Notes: generated by a model from the sequence alone, not told the origin. A DNA stretch of 64,000 nt from Flavobacteriales bacterium (GCA_018883325.1 VEQH01000007.1:1-64000), one strand, 5' to 3'; positions 8,563-17,336 are shown, counted from the stretch's first letter. Numbers and translations: made by a program.

Positions 8563-9558
8563 TTATTTTCTGAGTGAATTTTTAATATTTCGCAAAATAT
8601 TTTTTGAAAAATAACCGTTCACAAGCATTTTTAAACCTATTAAGCTTGTTTTGAAAAATTGTTTCTGTTCAGAAGATTCTCTAATTTCATACATCAGTTT
8701 TTGTTTTTTGAGGTATGTTTTTTCGCTATTTCCTAAATTGTAATGAGCAATAGCTTTCTCCATAAACAGAATGTAATTCAATAAAAATCGTTGTCGTTTT
8801 GAAAAATCTTTGGTTTTGCTAGCTGATTCATTCATTATTCTGTACGTTGCCGTGTCAACAGCAAGGTATTTAACTTTACCAAAGTGAAAGGCATGAAGAA
8901 TTATTTGAATATCACCTGCAGTTTCCATTATCAATGGGTAAAAACTTTTTAGAAGTTCAGATTTGAAAAAATAGGTGCACATTCTCATGATTTTAACCTG
9001 CGTTTTAAAAATATCAACAGGCTCAATCGTTCTGTCTGATAATTCCATTTTCACCACCTTGTTGAAAGCGGTTTTTTTAGAATTATTGTGAACGTATAAT
9101 TTCGTGAAATCTGTAGTTATTGTTTTGAATTCGGGATTACTAACCATAAAATTCGTTTGAATTTGCAGTTTTTGAGGAAAGTGCCAAAAATCATCTCCTT
9201 CACAAATAGCAATAAATTCACCCCTACACATTTGAATTGAATAAAGTAGATTGAATTTTCCATTTGGAACTCCGTTTGCTGCTATTTTGTTTTCCTTGTT
9301 GTGAAGGAACAAACGAATTTTAGTAGGATATTTTTTTGCATATTCCAAACAAATTTTTCTCGTGTCATCAGTTGAATCATCTTCACCAATTAAAATTTCA
9401 ATGTCAAAATCTGTTTCTTGATTCAGAATACTTTCGATACTCTGAGCGATATAATCTTCGTGATTATATGTAACGAGGATGACACTAACTTTAGGATTTA
9501 GTGTGACCGTATTTTCAACTTCAATTACTGGTTTGTTAATCGTGAGTTTGTCGGGCAT
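8563..9558 (-). CDS. Glycosyltransferase family 2
   Basis: 331 residues. The GT-A, GT2 core is clear: PKVSVILVTYNHEDYIAQSI at about 23-42, a conserved acidic pair in GEDDSTDDT near 60, and the DXD-type metal motif in CEGDDFW near 120. The C-terminal 100 residues are variable and basic. GT2 enzymes are inverting and act on lipid-linked or growing glycans at the cytoplasmic side of the inner membrane. The gene ends directly before the start of the sialyltransferase-like gene, so the two are likely co-translated. The sugar transferred is unknown. Confidence 0.88.
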   Translation of the reverse strand: MPDKLTINKPVIEVENTVTLNPKVSVILVTYNHEDYIAQSIESILNQETDFDIEILIGEDDSTDDTRKICLEYAKKYPTKIRLFLHNKENKIAANGVPNGKFNLLYSIQMCRGEFIAICEGDDFWHFPQKLQIQTNFMVSNPEFKTITTDFTKLYVHNNSKKTAFNKVVKMELSDRTIEPVDIFKTQVKIMRMCTYFFKSELLKSFYPLIMETAGDIQIILHAFHFGKVKYLAVDTATYRIMNESASKTKDFSKRQRFLLNYILFMEKAIAHYNLGNSEKTYLKKQKLMYEIRESSEQKQFFKTSLIGLKMLVNGYFSKNILRNIKNSLRK

Positions 9559-9586
9559 CAGGTTGAATAAATAGAATGTTGTATGT

Positions 9587-11044
9587 TTAAAATTTGCTAA
9601 GTAAACGTTTGTTAAGAACTCCTTTTATAGTTGAAATAGTACTAACAATGTAAATTAATCCTTCGTTTTTGATAATCCAATTGACAAAAAGATAAACAAG
9701 TAAATATGAAATTGCAAAAATTATTCGAGTTGCAAATTGATTTAAATCTAAATATTCAAAAAGTAAAAATCCAGGAATTAATAAAAACAATCCATTTAAG
9801 AGATGATAAAGATGCTTTAAAATTGAAAGGTTTGAATGTTTCTTAAGAACAATGATATTCAGAAATGAAACGATAAATTTAGAGATTACCCACGTGACTG
9901 TAAACCACCAAATGGTAAGGAAGAACGCAAAGACAAAAGGGAGTAATCCAACTGATTTACGCAATATACCGTAATAAAAATTCTCTTTTGCTTTACCTTT
10001 ACTCATCAATGCATTCCACATCAAGGAATTTAGAGGGATATTACAACTTGCAATTATTAATATTTGAAAGATAGGAACAGATGCTTGCCATTTATTTCCA
10101 AAAATCAACAGAATTATATCAGGACCAATGAAATAAAGCAGTCCAGATAAAGCATAACTTAAAAAAGAAATGATGGAAAACATCCTAAAATAAATCTTTT
10201 GATATTCACTTTCATTATCCTGAACTTTACTTAAAACAGGGAATAAAACCCTAATAATCGATGTTGAAGAATATTTAGTAACCTGATCCACCAATGTGGA
10301 CGATCTTGAATAAAAACCAACTGTCGCAGGCGAAAATATTTTTGCCAATAAAAGCACATCAAGTCGTATGAAAATGTTATTCAACACTCGCTCTAAAAAT
10401 GCATAAATACTAAATCCCATTAGTCTTTTAACTTCGTCCATTGAGAAATGAAAACTCGGTTTCCAAGATGAAGTTGACCATAATAATAACGTACTGAAGA
10501 ATCCAAAACTTAATGTTTGAGTTACTAAACTGTAAACGCCCCAACCTTGATAAGCGCAAATAACACCTAAAGTTCCACTTACGATAGAAGCAACAAATGT
10601 TCTTAAAGTCAAAGCTTTGAAGTTTAACTCTTTGTTTAAAATTGTGTTTTGAACACGATTAAAAGAATTAAAAATAAAAATCAATGATAACCATCTAACT
10701 AGATCAGTGACAAGTGGATTTCCGTAAAACTTCCCAATTAAAGGAGCCGATAAGAAAGTGATTATTGTTAAAATTGCACCAGCAAAAACATTGAAGAAAA
10801 AGATTGAACTATAGGTCGTTTGTGTGTTTTTTTGGCTTTGAATTAAAGCTGATGAAAATCCAATATCGATAAAAACACTACTGATACTAATAAAAGCCAT
10901 TGCCATTGCGATTAGCCCGAATTGTTCTGGACCTAACAGTCTCGCTAGAAAAATAGAGACAATAAAGCTATTCCCTTGAATAAAAATACGTCCAAGTATA
11001 TCCCAAGAAAACGCTTTAATTGTTTTATTCTTAAGTGAGCTCAA
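9587..11044 (-). CDS. Wzx-type polysaccharide flippase (MOP superfamily)
   Basis: 485 residues with about 12-14 predicted transmembrane segments. The N-terminus, AFSWDILGRIFIQGNSFIVS followed by LARLLGPEQFGLIAMA, is characteristic of Wzx/WzxC-like lipopolysaccharide exporters. These flip undecaprenyl-linked repeat units across the inner membrane. The start is TTG at 11042-11044, two codons after an in-frame stop and overlapping the neuA stop by 4 bases, so no upstream alternative exists. The gene links the nucleotide-sugar half of the operon with the transferase half, and with the Wzy-like protein it implies a Wzx/Wzy-dependent pathway. Confidence 0.88.
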   Translation of the reverse strand: MSSLKNKTIKAFSWDILGRIFIQGNSFIVSIFLARLLGPEQFGLIAMAMAFISISSVFIDIGFSSALIQSQKNTQTTYSSIFFFNVFAGAILTIITFLSAPLIGKFYGNPLVTDLVRWLSLIFIFNSFNRVQNTILNKELNFKALTLRTFVASIVSGTLGVICAYQGWGVYSLVTQTLSFGFFSTLLLWSTSSWKPSFHFSMDEVKRLMGFSIYAFLERVLNNIFIRLDVLLLAKIFSPATVGFYSRSSTLVDQVTKYSSTSIIRVLFPVLSKVQDNESEYQKIYFRMFSIISFLSYALSGLLYFIGPDIILLIFGNKWQASVPIFQILIIASCNIPLNSLMWNALMSKGKAKENFYYGILRKSVGLLPFVFAFFLTIWWFTVTWVISKFIVSFLNIIVLKKHSNLSILKHLYHLLNGLFLLIPGFLLFEYLDLNQFATRIIFAISYLLVYLFVNWIIKNEGLIYIVSTISTIKGVLNKRLLSKF

Positions 11045-11745
11045 TGGTTAGATTCATTAATGATTAATTCTGCTAATTTCCAATCCAAAGGCTCGTCTAA
11101 ATCAATTGAATCCAGTGCAGACATTTCATATTTTTTAATGCTTGTGAATTCTGAAAATTGCTTAGATTGAATTGTTTCTACTGAAAATATATAGATTGCA
11201 CCATTGTATTCGTATGTTTTTGGTGCACTTTGTCTACTTGTGAAATTTCCTTTTTTGGATAAACCTAAAAACCCCAATTCATTTTCTTCAAATAAATTAA
11301 AGTAAGGATTACATTTTGTTTCTTTTACGCTGACAACCATTTCACAAGCTGTTGATGTCTCGTATGTATTCAATGCTTCTAAAATGTGCTTAGAAGTCCT
11401 AAAAGGAGAAGTTGGCTGTAGTAATATGATCGAATCAAAGGTTATTTCTTGCTTTTTATAATATTCAATTACGTCTAAAATAACTTCACGAGAAGAACTT
11501 GTGTCGCTTGCTAAACTTGTTGGACGAACATAATCATAATTCAATCCTCTTTGTTTCGCAATTGAATTGATTTCTTCATCCTCGCTAGAAACGCAAATTC
11601 GTTGCTCTTCAAACAGTGCTTGAGCCGCTTCAATTGTGTAGTGGATTAAAGGTTTTCCGTTGAGTAATTTAATGTTTTTCCTTGGAATTCCCTTGGAGCC
11701 ACCTCTTGCAGGAATTACAACTAAGTATTTATTTGTGTTAATCAT
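11041..11745 (-). CDS. neuA: CMP-nonulosonate cytidylyltransferase (NeuA/LegF family)
   Basis: 234 residues, the full length of single-domain CMP-sialate synthetases. The CTP-binding signature IPARGGSKGIPRKN is at residues 11-24. Further family features are LLQPTSPFRT near 107-116 and SRQSAPKTYEYNGAIYIF in the second half. The enzyme activates a nonulosonic acid with CTP, giving the CMP-sugar donor. It sits next to neuB- and neuC-type genes and overlaps the PtmE-like gene by 4 bases. Whether the sugar is N-acetylneuraminate or legionaminate cannot be decided here; the PtmE-like neighbour favours a legionaminate-type sugar. Confidence 0.88.
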   Translation of the reverse strand: MINTNKYLVVIPARGGSKGIPRKNIKLLNGKPLIHYTIEAAQALFEEQRICVSSEDEEINSIAKQRGLNYDYVRPTSLASDTSSSREVILDVIEYYKKQEITFDSIILLQPTSPFRTSKHILEALNTYETSTACEMVVSVKETKCNPYFNLFEENELGFLGLSKKGNFTSRQSAPKTYEYNGAIYIFSVETIQSKQFSEFTSIKKYEMSALDSIDLDEPLDWKLAELIINESNH

Positions 11746-12794
11746 AGGTTAAAGTTGAAGGTATTAATGTCTTCATTTGCACGAATATAATCTTCATGTT
11801 TTCCTATGTCTAACCAATATCCATGATGCGAAAAACTTTTTATTTTTAGTTTTTTGGCAATAATTTTTTCCATGAAATCTGTTGCAGAAAATGGGCGATT
11901 TTCAGGAATTAATTCAAGTAATTGTTTTTTGAAAATATAGATACCACCGTTTGAATAATAGGTATAACTTGGTTTTTCTTTAAGATCTGTTACAAAATCA
12001 TTTTGCAATTCCATAACTGCATAAGGAATATTTACTGTGTAAGGAATCGTTACAACTGATAAATCGGCATTTGATTGAATAAAGTCTAAGTAGTAAGCTT
12101 CTAGGTTTACATTATTTAATAAGTCTGAATTGCATACCATAATTGTTTCTTTATCAAACTCTTTAATTAGTTTAATTGAACCAATAGTTCCCATTGGGAA
12201 TTCTTCACGAATTGTACTTATTTCAAAATTTTCATTCTTTTTTTCATTGGCAAATCGTTCTAATTGATCAGCTAGATAATTAATAGAAATCCAACATTTA
12301 GAAATTCCATGAAGTTTAAAGGAGTCAATATTGTATTCAATTATTGGCTTATCTCCAACTTTTAATAGTGGTTTTGGCGTTGATTCTGTTAAAGGTCGAA
12401 GACGTTCACCTTTTCCTCCAGCCATAATTACACATTCAATAGGTAAAATTGTTTTTTTTGTTCGGAAGTTGATGCAGTCAATGATTTTTTTCGATTCAGA
12501 AACGATAGGTACAATTTTCAACTTCTTTTCCCTGAATTCAATCAGTTTTAATAAAAATTGATTATCGCCTTCGATTAAGTATTTTGGATTAAGGTTCGCA
12601 ACTGTTAGCACTTTATCTTCAATAGAAATACCTTTTATTAGTCCTCTTCTGATGTCGCCGTCGGTAATTGAACCTTTTAATAAATTTTCGTTGTCAACAA
12701 TAAAAAGTAGCGCATCCTGAGCAAGTTCATCAAGAAGGCTTAAGGCTTGTTTAATCGTTGTATCTTCTTGAATCAGATGTTTTTTCCAAGTCAT
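11742..12794 (-). CDS. CBS-domain sugar nucleotidyltransferase (PtmE-like)
   Basis: 350 residues. Residues 7-115 form a pair of CBS motifs (SITDGDIRRGL at about 42-52 is typical). Residues 120-350 are a sugar-phosphate nucleotidyltransferase with VIMAGGKGERLRPLTESTPK at 122-141 and GDKPIIEYNID after it. This CBS-plus-nucleotidyltransferase layout is that of Campylobacter PtmE, which makes GDP-glucosamine for legionaminic acid synthesis. The ATG lies inside the upstream neuC-type gene, a 44-base overlap that suggests tight coupling. The family is firm; GDP-glucosamine as product is inferred from PtmE and from context. Confidence 0.78.
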   Translation of the reverse strand: MTWKKHLIQEDTTIKQALSLLDELAQDALLFIVDNENLLKGSITDGDIRRGLIKGISIEDKVLTVANLNPKYLIEGDNQFLLKLIEFREKKLKIVPIVSESKKIIDCINFRTKKTILPIECVIMAGGKGERLRPLTESTPKPLLKVGDKPIIEYNIDSFKLHGISKCWISINYLADQLERFANEKKNENFEISTIREEFPMGTIGSIKLIKEFDKETIMVCNSDLLNNVNLEAYYLDFIQSNADLSVVTIPYTVNIPYAVMELQNDFVTDLKEKPSYTYYSNGGIYIFKKQLLELIPENRPFSATDFMEKIIAKKLKIKSFSHHGYWLDIGKHEDYIRANEDINTFNFNL

Positions 12795-13899
12795 TTTCCG
12801 TTTGTAGTAGTTTGTTAATTGTCAATTCGATTGAGTCGGAACGAAAGTAAGGATTTTCCCCTAAATATTCTTTGTTAATGTAAGTTCTTGCTTTATCGCA
12901 TATTTGATTGTAAACAAATTCAATATCAATTACATTTTCAGGTGCAAATCGCCCTTTTTGTCTATCGCCAATATTTATCACATACTTTTGAAAACTAGCG
13001 GCTTCGATAATTCCACTTGAAGTATTACCTAAAAGTAAAGCAGAATGCTTCATGCACGAAAAATAGGATTGCGAACCAAAGCTTTCTACAATTTTTATTG
13101 AATCATTTTCCTTTTGAAGTTCGTAAAAAGCATTTCTAAATATTGAGCCGTTTGTATCAGCATTTGGAGGATTGATTACCAATTGGAATTCGCTTGCCAA
13201 AGTTCGAAGTGCATTAACTGTTATTTCGGCATAAGCTTCATTTTTTTCGAAGTTAACTGTTTCGGGGTTCACAGTGATTAAAATCGTTGGAATAGACAAA
13301 TCAATCTTCCATTTTTCATAAAATTCGGAAATCGAAAGTAAAGGAAGATTCACTTGATTTAATAAACTCAATGAACCAATAACAGTCGTAGTGTTTCTAA
13401 GACCAGTTAATTGCCAAACTTTTTCCGCGTTAATTTCCAAGCTAACAAAATGCAAATGCGATGCTAAAGTAAGTTGATGTCTATAAATATTATCAATCGC
13501 TCCAAGCGTAATTTCTCCTGCATGAAAATGAGCAAACTTTAATTGAAATGGGATTCCTGCATTTACAGCAGCAGCCATTTCAAAGCGATCACCTAAGCAA
13601 AAAATTAAATTAAATTCTGTCCCTCGTTCACTCCAAAAATCAGCAAAAATAGAAACAGTGTTCGCATAAGATTTTGCAATGATTTCTGGTGAATCACCAA
13701 CAAGCAAATTGTCAATTGGTATTACTTCAGTGTAAGAATCTGCGTAAATAGCTTTTATGGTTTCACCAAATTCAGGACGTGTATGTGAACCAAATGCAAT
13801 GATGCTTAATTCAAATCGCGTGTCTTTTTTTAAAGCTGTCAAAAGCGGAAGATAAATTCCATAGTCAGCTCTCGAACTTGTTAAAACACCAATTTTCAT
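12751..13899 (-). CDS. neuC: Hydrolysing NDP-GlcNAc-type 2-epimerase (NeuC/LegG)
   Basis: 382 residues from the ATG at 13897-13899. A longer frame to a TTG at 13914 exists, but the ATG gives the usual 4-base overlap with the neuB stop and puts the conserved start MKIGVLTSSRADYG at the N-terminus. Other family marks are CLGDRFEMAAA, FAHFHAGEITLGAIDN and a late GNTSSGIIEA. NeuC converts UDP-GlcNAc to ManNAc; LegG acts on a GDP-linked diacetamido-trideoxy sugar with release of the nucleotide. The sequence alone does not separate these two. Confidence 0.88.
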   Translation of the reverse strand: MKIGVLTSSRADYGIYLPLLTALKKDTRFELSIIAFGSHTRPEFGETIKAIYADSYTEVIPIDNLLVGDSPEIIAKSYANTVSIFADFWSERGTEFNLIFCLGDRFEMAAAVNAGIPFQLKFAHFHAGEITLGAIDNIYRHQLTLASHLHFVSLEINAEKVWQLTGLRNTTTVIGSLSLLNQVNLPLLSISEFYEKWKIDLSIPTILITVNPETVNFEKNEAYAEITVNALRTLASEFQLVINPPNADTNGSIFRNAFYELQKENDSIKIVESFGSQSYFSCMKHSALLLGNTSSGIIEAASFQKYVINIGDRQKGRFAPENVIDIEFVYNQICDKARTYINKEYLGENPYFRSDSIELTINKLLQTENDLEKTSDSRRYND

Positions 13900-14918
13900 A
13901 TTAAATCCTCCCAACTTAAAATCGATTCTACAGGCATGTCGTTTTTTAATTTTTTTCCAATAACCTCATTGATTTTCATTGGAGAAATACCATTTCCTGG
14001 TCGTTTTATTACCAAATCTTCTTTTGTTATAATTGAGCCTGCAATTAAATTTTTATTGAGTAAAATGCTTTTTCTTGCGACAATTTTGTTTTTGCTTTCT
14101 GATTGACTTGGTGATTTTTTTCCATTTCCACTAATCGCTTTTTCAATATTTCGAATAGCTTGAACCATAGCTTTCAACTCATCAGGTTCTAAGGAAGCGG
14201 AATGATCAGGCCCAGGCAATTTTCTATCTAAAGTAAAATGTTTTTCGATTACTGTTGCGCCTAGGGCTGTGGCAGCAATTGGAACTTCGATACCTAATGT
14301 ATGGTCAGAATATCCAATTTTCACGTTCAAAACTTGCATTATTTGAATCATTGCATTAAGGTTCACATCCTCCATTGGAGTTGGATATTCCGTATTGCAA
14401 TGTAAAACAGTTATGTTTTCTTTTGTCAAACCAGCCCTCTCAAGTACCTCAATTGCTTCCGTTATTTCTTGTAAATCAGCCATTCCTGTAGACAGAATAG
14501 TTGGCTTTTTTTTGCTTGCAATATGCTCTAAATAAGGGAGGTTAGTTATTTCTCCCGAAGGAATTTTAAAAAAAGTTTGCCCTAAATCTTCTAAAAAATC
14601 TATGCTTTCCTCGTCAAATCCCGTTGAAGCAAATTGGACACCTAATTTTTTCGCGTAATCAATTAAATCTTGATGCCATTCAAAAGGTAACTCCAATTTT
14701 TTCAACATATTAAATTGAGAATCGTCGGATTCTGAGAAATTAGTCTTTTGATATTCAGCTTTTTTGGCTGAACTTGAAACTAATTTTTCAGCTTTAAAAG
14801 TTTGAAATTTAACGATGTCAGCTCCGGCATCTGCTGCAACCTTAATTAGTTCTTTTGCTTTTTCAAAATCACCATTATGGTTAACGCCTGCCTCTGCAAT
14901 AATTAAAACTTTAGTCAT
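13896..14918 (-). CDS. neuB: Nonulosonic acid synthase (NeuB/LegI)
   Basis: 340 residues, full length for the family. The N-terminal TIM-barrel NeuB domain starts with AEAGVNHNGDFEKAKELI (about 8-25) and contains KFQTFKAEKLVS, STGMADLQEI and EKHFTLDRKLPGPDHSASL. The last 60 residues (about 280-340) form the SAF/antifreeze-like domain. The enzyme condenses ManNAc or a bacillosamine-derived hexose with phosphoenolpyruvate, giving N-acetylneuraminate or legionaminate. It overlaps the NeuD-like gene by 8 bases and the neuC-type gene by 4. All catalytic blocks I recognise are present. Confidence 0.92.
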   Translation of the reverse strand: MTKVLIIAEAGVNHNGDFEKAKELIKVAADAGADIVKFQTFKAEKLVSSSAKKAEYQKTNFSESDDSQFNMLKKLELPFEWHQDLIDYAKKLGVQFASTGFDEESIDFLEDLGQTFFKIPSGEITNLPYLEHIASKKKPTILSTGMADLQEITEAIEVLERAGLTKENITVLHCNTEYPTPMEDVNLNAMIQIMQVLNVKIGYSDHTLGIEVPIAATALGATVIEKHFTLDRKLPGPDHSASLEPDELKAMVQAIRNIEKAISGNGKKSPSQSESKNKIVARKSILLNKNLIAGSIITKEDLVIKRPGNGISPMKINEVIGKKLKNDMPVESILSWEDLI

Positions 14919-15546
14919 TATTTCTTAATATTTTAGCGGGATTCCCAACAACAATTGTATTGTCTTCAACATTTTTAAGCACAACGCTTCCGGCACCAAT
15001 GATGCAATTTTTCCCAATTTTTACACCTTGAATAATTGTAGAATTTGCACCAACAAATGTTCCTTCTCCAATAGTAACATTTCCTGCAAGCGTCGATCCA
15101 GGACCAATATGAACATAGTTTTCAATTATTGCTTCATGATCAATAATACATCCTGTGTTTAATATACATCCAAAACCTATTTTGCCAAGCGGATTAATAA
15201 TTACACCAGCAGTTATAAGTGTTGAACTTTCGATCTTTACTTGACAACCTATAATCGCACTTGGATGAATAAGTTGACATTCCTTTAAATTATTAGCTAA
15301 AATAAATTTGTGAATTTTCATTCTTAAACGATTGTCTCCAATAGCAGGAAATACGAAAGAATTTGAACGTGAAAAATCAAATTCACATTCATTACCTAGA
15401 TAGGTCAATTGAAATGGATTTTCTAAATTTTCTATTAAATCAAAATATCCGATTGGATTAAATCCAGATTTTTTTGCAACATCTATAACTGTATAGGCGT
15501 GTCCTGAGTAGCCTATTAAATTTATTTCCAATGATTCTTTTTTCAT
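14911..15546 (-). CDS. neuD: NeuD/PglD-family sugar acetyltransferase
   Basis: 211 residues. The N-terminal Rossmann-like half has NLIGYSGHAYTVIDVAKKSGF (partly at residues 9-25), matching the GxGGHxxVxxD start of NeuD and PglD proteins. From about residue 95 it is a left-handed beta-helix of hexapeptide repeats (for example IIENYVHIGPGSTLAGNVTI), ending with VGNPAKIL. Family members acetylate sialic acids or the amino group of sugar nucleotides. In this operon it could O-acetylate the nonulosonic acid or act as the N-acetyltransferase LegH. It is the first gene after the internal terminator-like hairpin. Confidence 0.8.
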   Translation of the reverse strand: MKKESLEINLIGYSGHAYTVIDVAKKSGFNPIGYFDLIENLENPFQLTYLGNECEFDFSRSNSFVFPAIGDNRLRMKIHKFILANNLKECQLIHPSAIIGCQVKIESSTLITAGVIINPLGKIGFGCILNTGCIIDHEAIIENYVHIGPGSTLAGNVTIGEGTFVGANSTIIQGVKIGKNCIIGAGSVVLKNVEDNTIVVGNPAKILRNND

Positions 15547-15570
15547 TTAGTTGCAGAAGTGTTGTAAAAC

Positions 15571-15618
15571 AAAAAAAAGAACACCGAAGGTAATTTTATT
15601 CTCCTTTTAGTGCTCTTT
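15571..15618 (-). terminator. Terminator-like hairpin inside the capsule operon
   Basis: Read on the minus strand, the 9-base arms 15618-15610 and 15584-15576 pair (one G-U), enclosing a 25-base loop, and run straight into a T tract (eight A on the plus strand, 15571-15578). It lies 38 bases past the stop of the 4-epimerase gene and 25 bases before the NeuD-like start. No TAnnTTTG box is visible between hairpin and gene. This is an intrinsic-terminator shape in the middle of an operon headed by an antiterminator gene. Confidence 0.6.
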
Positions 15619-15656
15619 CTATATATCGAAAAGAAAATTAAATAGTTGTCCCTCAG

Positions 15657-16637
15657 TTATTTTAAATCTAAGGAAACAACATTTTCCCAATACCATTTAA
15701 CAGTTTCTTTCAAACCAGTTTTCAAAGAGAATTTAGGGTCGTAACCTAAAAGATTTTTTGCTTTGTCTATAGATGCAAGAGAATGAGGAATATCTCCTTT
15801 TCTTGTTGGTCCATATATCGGTTCTAATGAAGCTAGACTTGAGTCATATTCTGAAAGATTAGCTCTCAATTCATAGTATAATTCATTTAAAGTGGAACTT
15901 TCTCCGAAAGCAACATTGTAAACTTCGTTCAATGCCACCTCATTTTCAGTAAACAAAGCCAATCGATTCATTTGAATAACATTGTCAATGTAAGTAAAAT
16001 CCCTTGAAAATGAACCGTCACCATTGATAACAGGAGATTCTTTTTGTAACAAATTTGCTGTAAATTTTGGAATCACAGCTGCATAAGCTCCATTAGGGTC
16101 TTGTCTTCTTCCAAAAACATTGAAATATCTCAATCCAATGCAATTCAAACCATAAGTTTTTCCGAAAACATCAGCGTAAAGTTCACTCACATATTTCGTA
16201 ATTGCATAAGGTGAAAGCGGGCGACCTATAACATTCTCAACTTTAGGTAAAATTTCAGAGTCTCCATAAGTTGATGAACTCGCAGCATAAACAAATCGTT
16301 TTATTCCAGCATCTCTAGAGGCAACTAACATGTTTAATGTTCCACCAATATTGATGTCATTTGTAGTAATTGGATCTGCAATTGAACGAGGCACTGAACC
16401 CAAAGCTGCTAAATGCAAAACTAAATCAGCTCCTTCAACTGCTTTTTTACAATCTTCTAAATTTCGAATATCTCCCTCAATTAGTGTGAATAAAGGTGAA
16501 TCCATTAAATGAGCAATGTTTTCTCTTTTTCCGGTTAAAAAATTATCCAAACAAATAACTTCTAATCCTTCATTGACGAATGCTTCACAAGTATTTGATC
16601 CAATAAATCCTGCTCCTCCTGTAATTACTATTTTCAT
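15657..16637 (-). CDS. UDP-N-acetylglucosamine 4-epimerase family (WbpP/TviC-like)
   Basis: 326 residues, an extended short-chain dehydrogenase. The NAD-binding GGAGFIGS is at 7-14, and the catalytic motif YAITK is preceded by AASSSTYGDS. LAALGSVPRSIADP near 73-86 is typical of the WbpP/TviC group, which interconvert C4 epimers of UDP-GlcNAc, UDP-GalNAc or the corresponding uronic acids. FNVFGRRQDPNGAYAAVIPKF also fits. It is the second gene of the capsule operon, just after the antiterminator, and supplies a nucleotide sugar. Which epimer pair is used cannot be settled from the sequence alone. Confidence 0.85.
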   Translation of the reverse strand: MKIVITGGAGFIGSNTCEAFVNEGLEVICLDNFLTGKRENIAHLMDSPLFTLIEGDIRNLEDCKKAVEGADLVLHLAALGSVPRSIADPITTNDINIGGTLNMLVASRDAGIKRFVYAASSSTYGDSEILPKVENVIGRPLSPYAITKYVSELYADVFGKTYGLNCIGLRYFNVFGRRQDPNGAYAAVIPKFTANLLQKESPVINGDGSFSRDFTYIDNVIQMNRLALFTENEVALNEVYNVAFGESSTLNELYYELRANLSEYDSSLASLEPIYGPTRKGDIPHSLASIDKAKNLLGYDPKFSLKTGLKETVKWYWENVVSLDLK

Positions 16638-16719
16638 ATATTAAAATAAATATGGCTTCGCCGTGGTAACTAACATATTTGATGAAAGTCACCAATTAAT
16701 AAATTTAAACATTTAGAAA

Positions 16720-17253
16720 CTAATTAAGTTTCTTAACGAAAGATTTTGAGACATGAACAACAAATTTTTGTCCCAAACTTTCTATTTCTACAATTAATTT
16801 ATGACTGCGATTAACTTCAATCGAAGTAGCAATCAAACCTTGAAACGGACCTTTTACAACCTCCACTAAATCACCTTTTTCGATGCTAGTTGTTTCTTCA
16901 AGTTGACAATCATTATCATTTTGAAGAATAATTTTTAAGTTGTTTATTTCAAAGTCTCTTACAACTGCTGGCTTACTTTGGTAATGTAATACCGAATGAA
17001 AACCTGGGGTGTTGTAAATATGTTTCAATTCTTGCTCTAACGAATGAATGAATAAAGTGGACGAAATCAAAGGGGTTGAAACCTTTTTTTTGCGATCACT
17101 CCATTGTTTTATGGTGGTTTGAAGTGGTAAAAAAACTTCAAAACCTTGTTTAAGTAATCTTTCTTCTACTTTTTTCTCAGCTCGAGAATTTGTCTTAATA
17201 ACATACCATTTGAGGTTATCAAGTGATTTTGTAGTAGAAAAATTATCATTCAT
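16720..17253 (-). CDS. UpxY-family transcription antiterminator (NusG-like)
   Basis: 177 residues from the ATG at 17251-17253; a TTG at 17304 would add 17 residues but would run into the divergent promoter region. The NusG N-terminal domain begins at KWYVIKTNSRAEKKVEERL, and a KOW-like segment is KGDLVEVVKGPFQGLIATS near the C-terminus. In Bacteroides, UpxY proteins are the first product of each capsule operon and stop premature termination of that operon. Here too it is the first gene of the leftward operon, with a terminator-like hairpin two genes downstream. It is a specialised NusG paralogue, not the general factor, judging from gene context. Confidence 0.87.
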   Translation of the reverse strand: MNDNFSTTKSLDNLKWYVIKTNSRAEKKVEERLLKQGFEVFLPLQTTIKQWSDRKKKVSTPLISSTLFIHSLEQELKHIYNTPGFHSVLHYQSKPAVVRDFEINNLKIILQNDNDCQLEETTSIEKGDLVEVVKGPFQGLIATSIEVNRSHKLIVEIESLGQKFVVHVSKSFVKKLN

Positions 17254-17336
17254 AAGCTCAAGCCATTGCAAATATAAAGATTTTATCGTGCTTTCATTAC
17301 TCAAATATAAAGATTAGCTTAATTTTGTTTCTGATA
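17254..17336. promoter_or_regulatory. Divergent promoter region with a 14-bp direct repeat
   Basis: The 83 bases between the antiterminator ATG and the trkH ATG must hold both promoters. A 14-base repeat, caaatataaagatt, occurs at 17269-17282 and 17302-17315. Each copy includes CAAATATA, which reads TATATTTG on the minus strand and fits the Bacteroidota -7 box TAnnTTTG. On the plus strand TAATTTTG at 17320-17327 fits the same box 9 bases before the trkH ATG. Clear -33 elements are not visible, so exact start points are uncertain. Confidence 0.45.

Noticed and set aside
16638-16719. Small hairpin ggcttcgcc at 16657-16665 considered as an antiterminator loading site
   Set aside because: Only three pairs around a three-base loop, and it lies downstream of the antiterminator gene rather than in its leader; no known recognition sequence can be matched.
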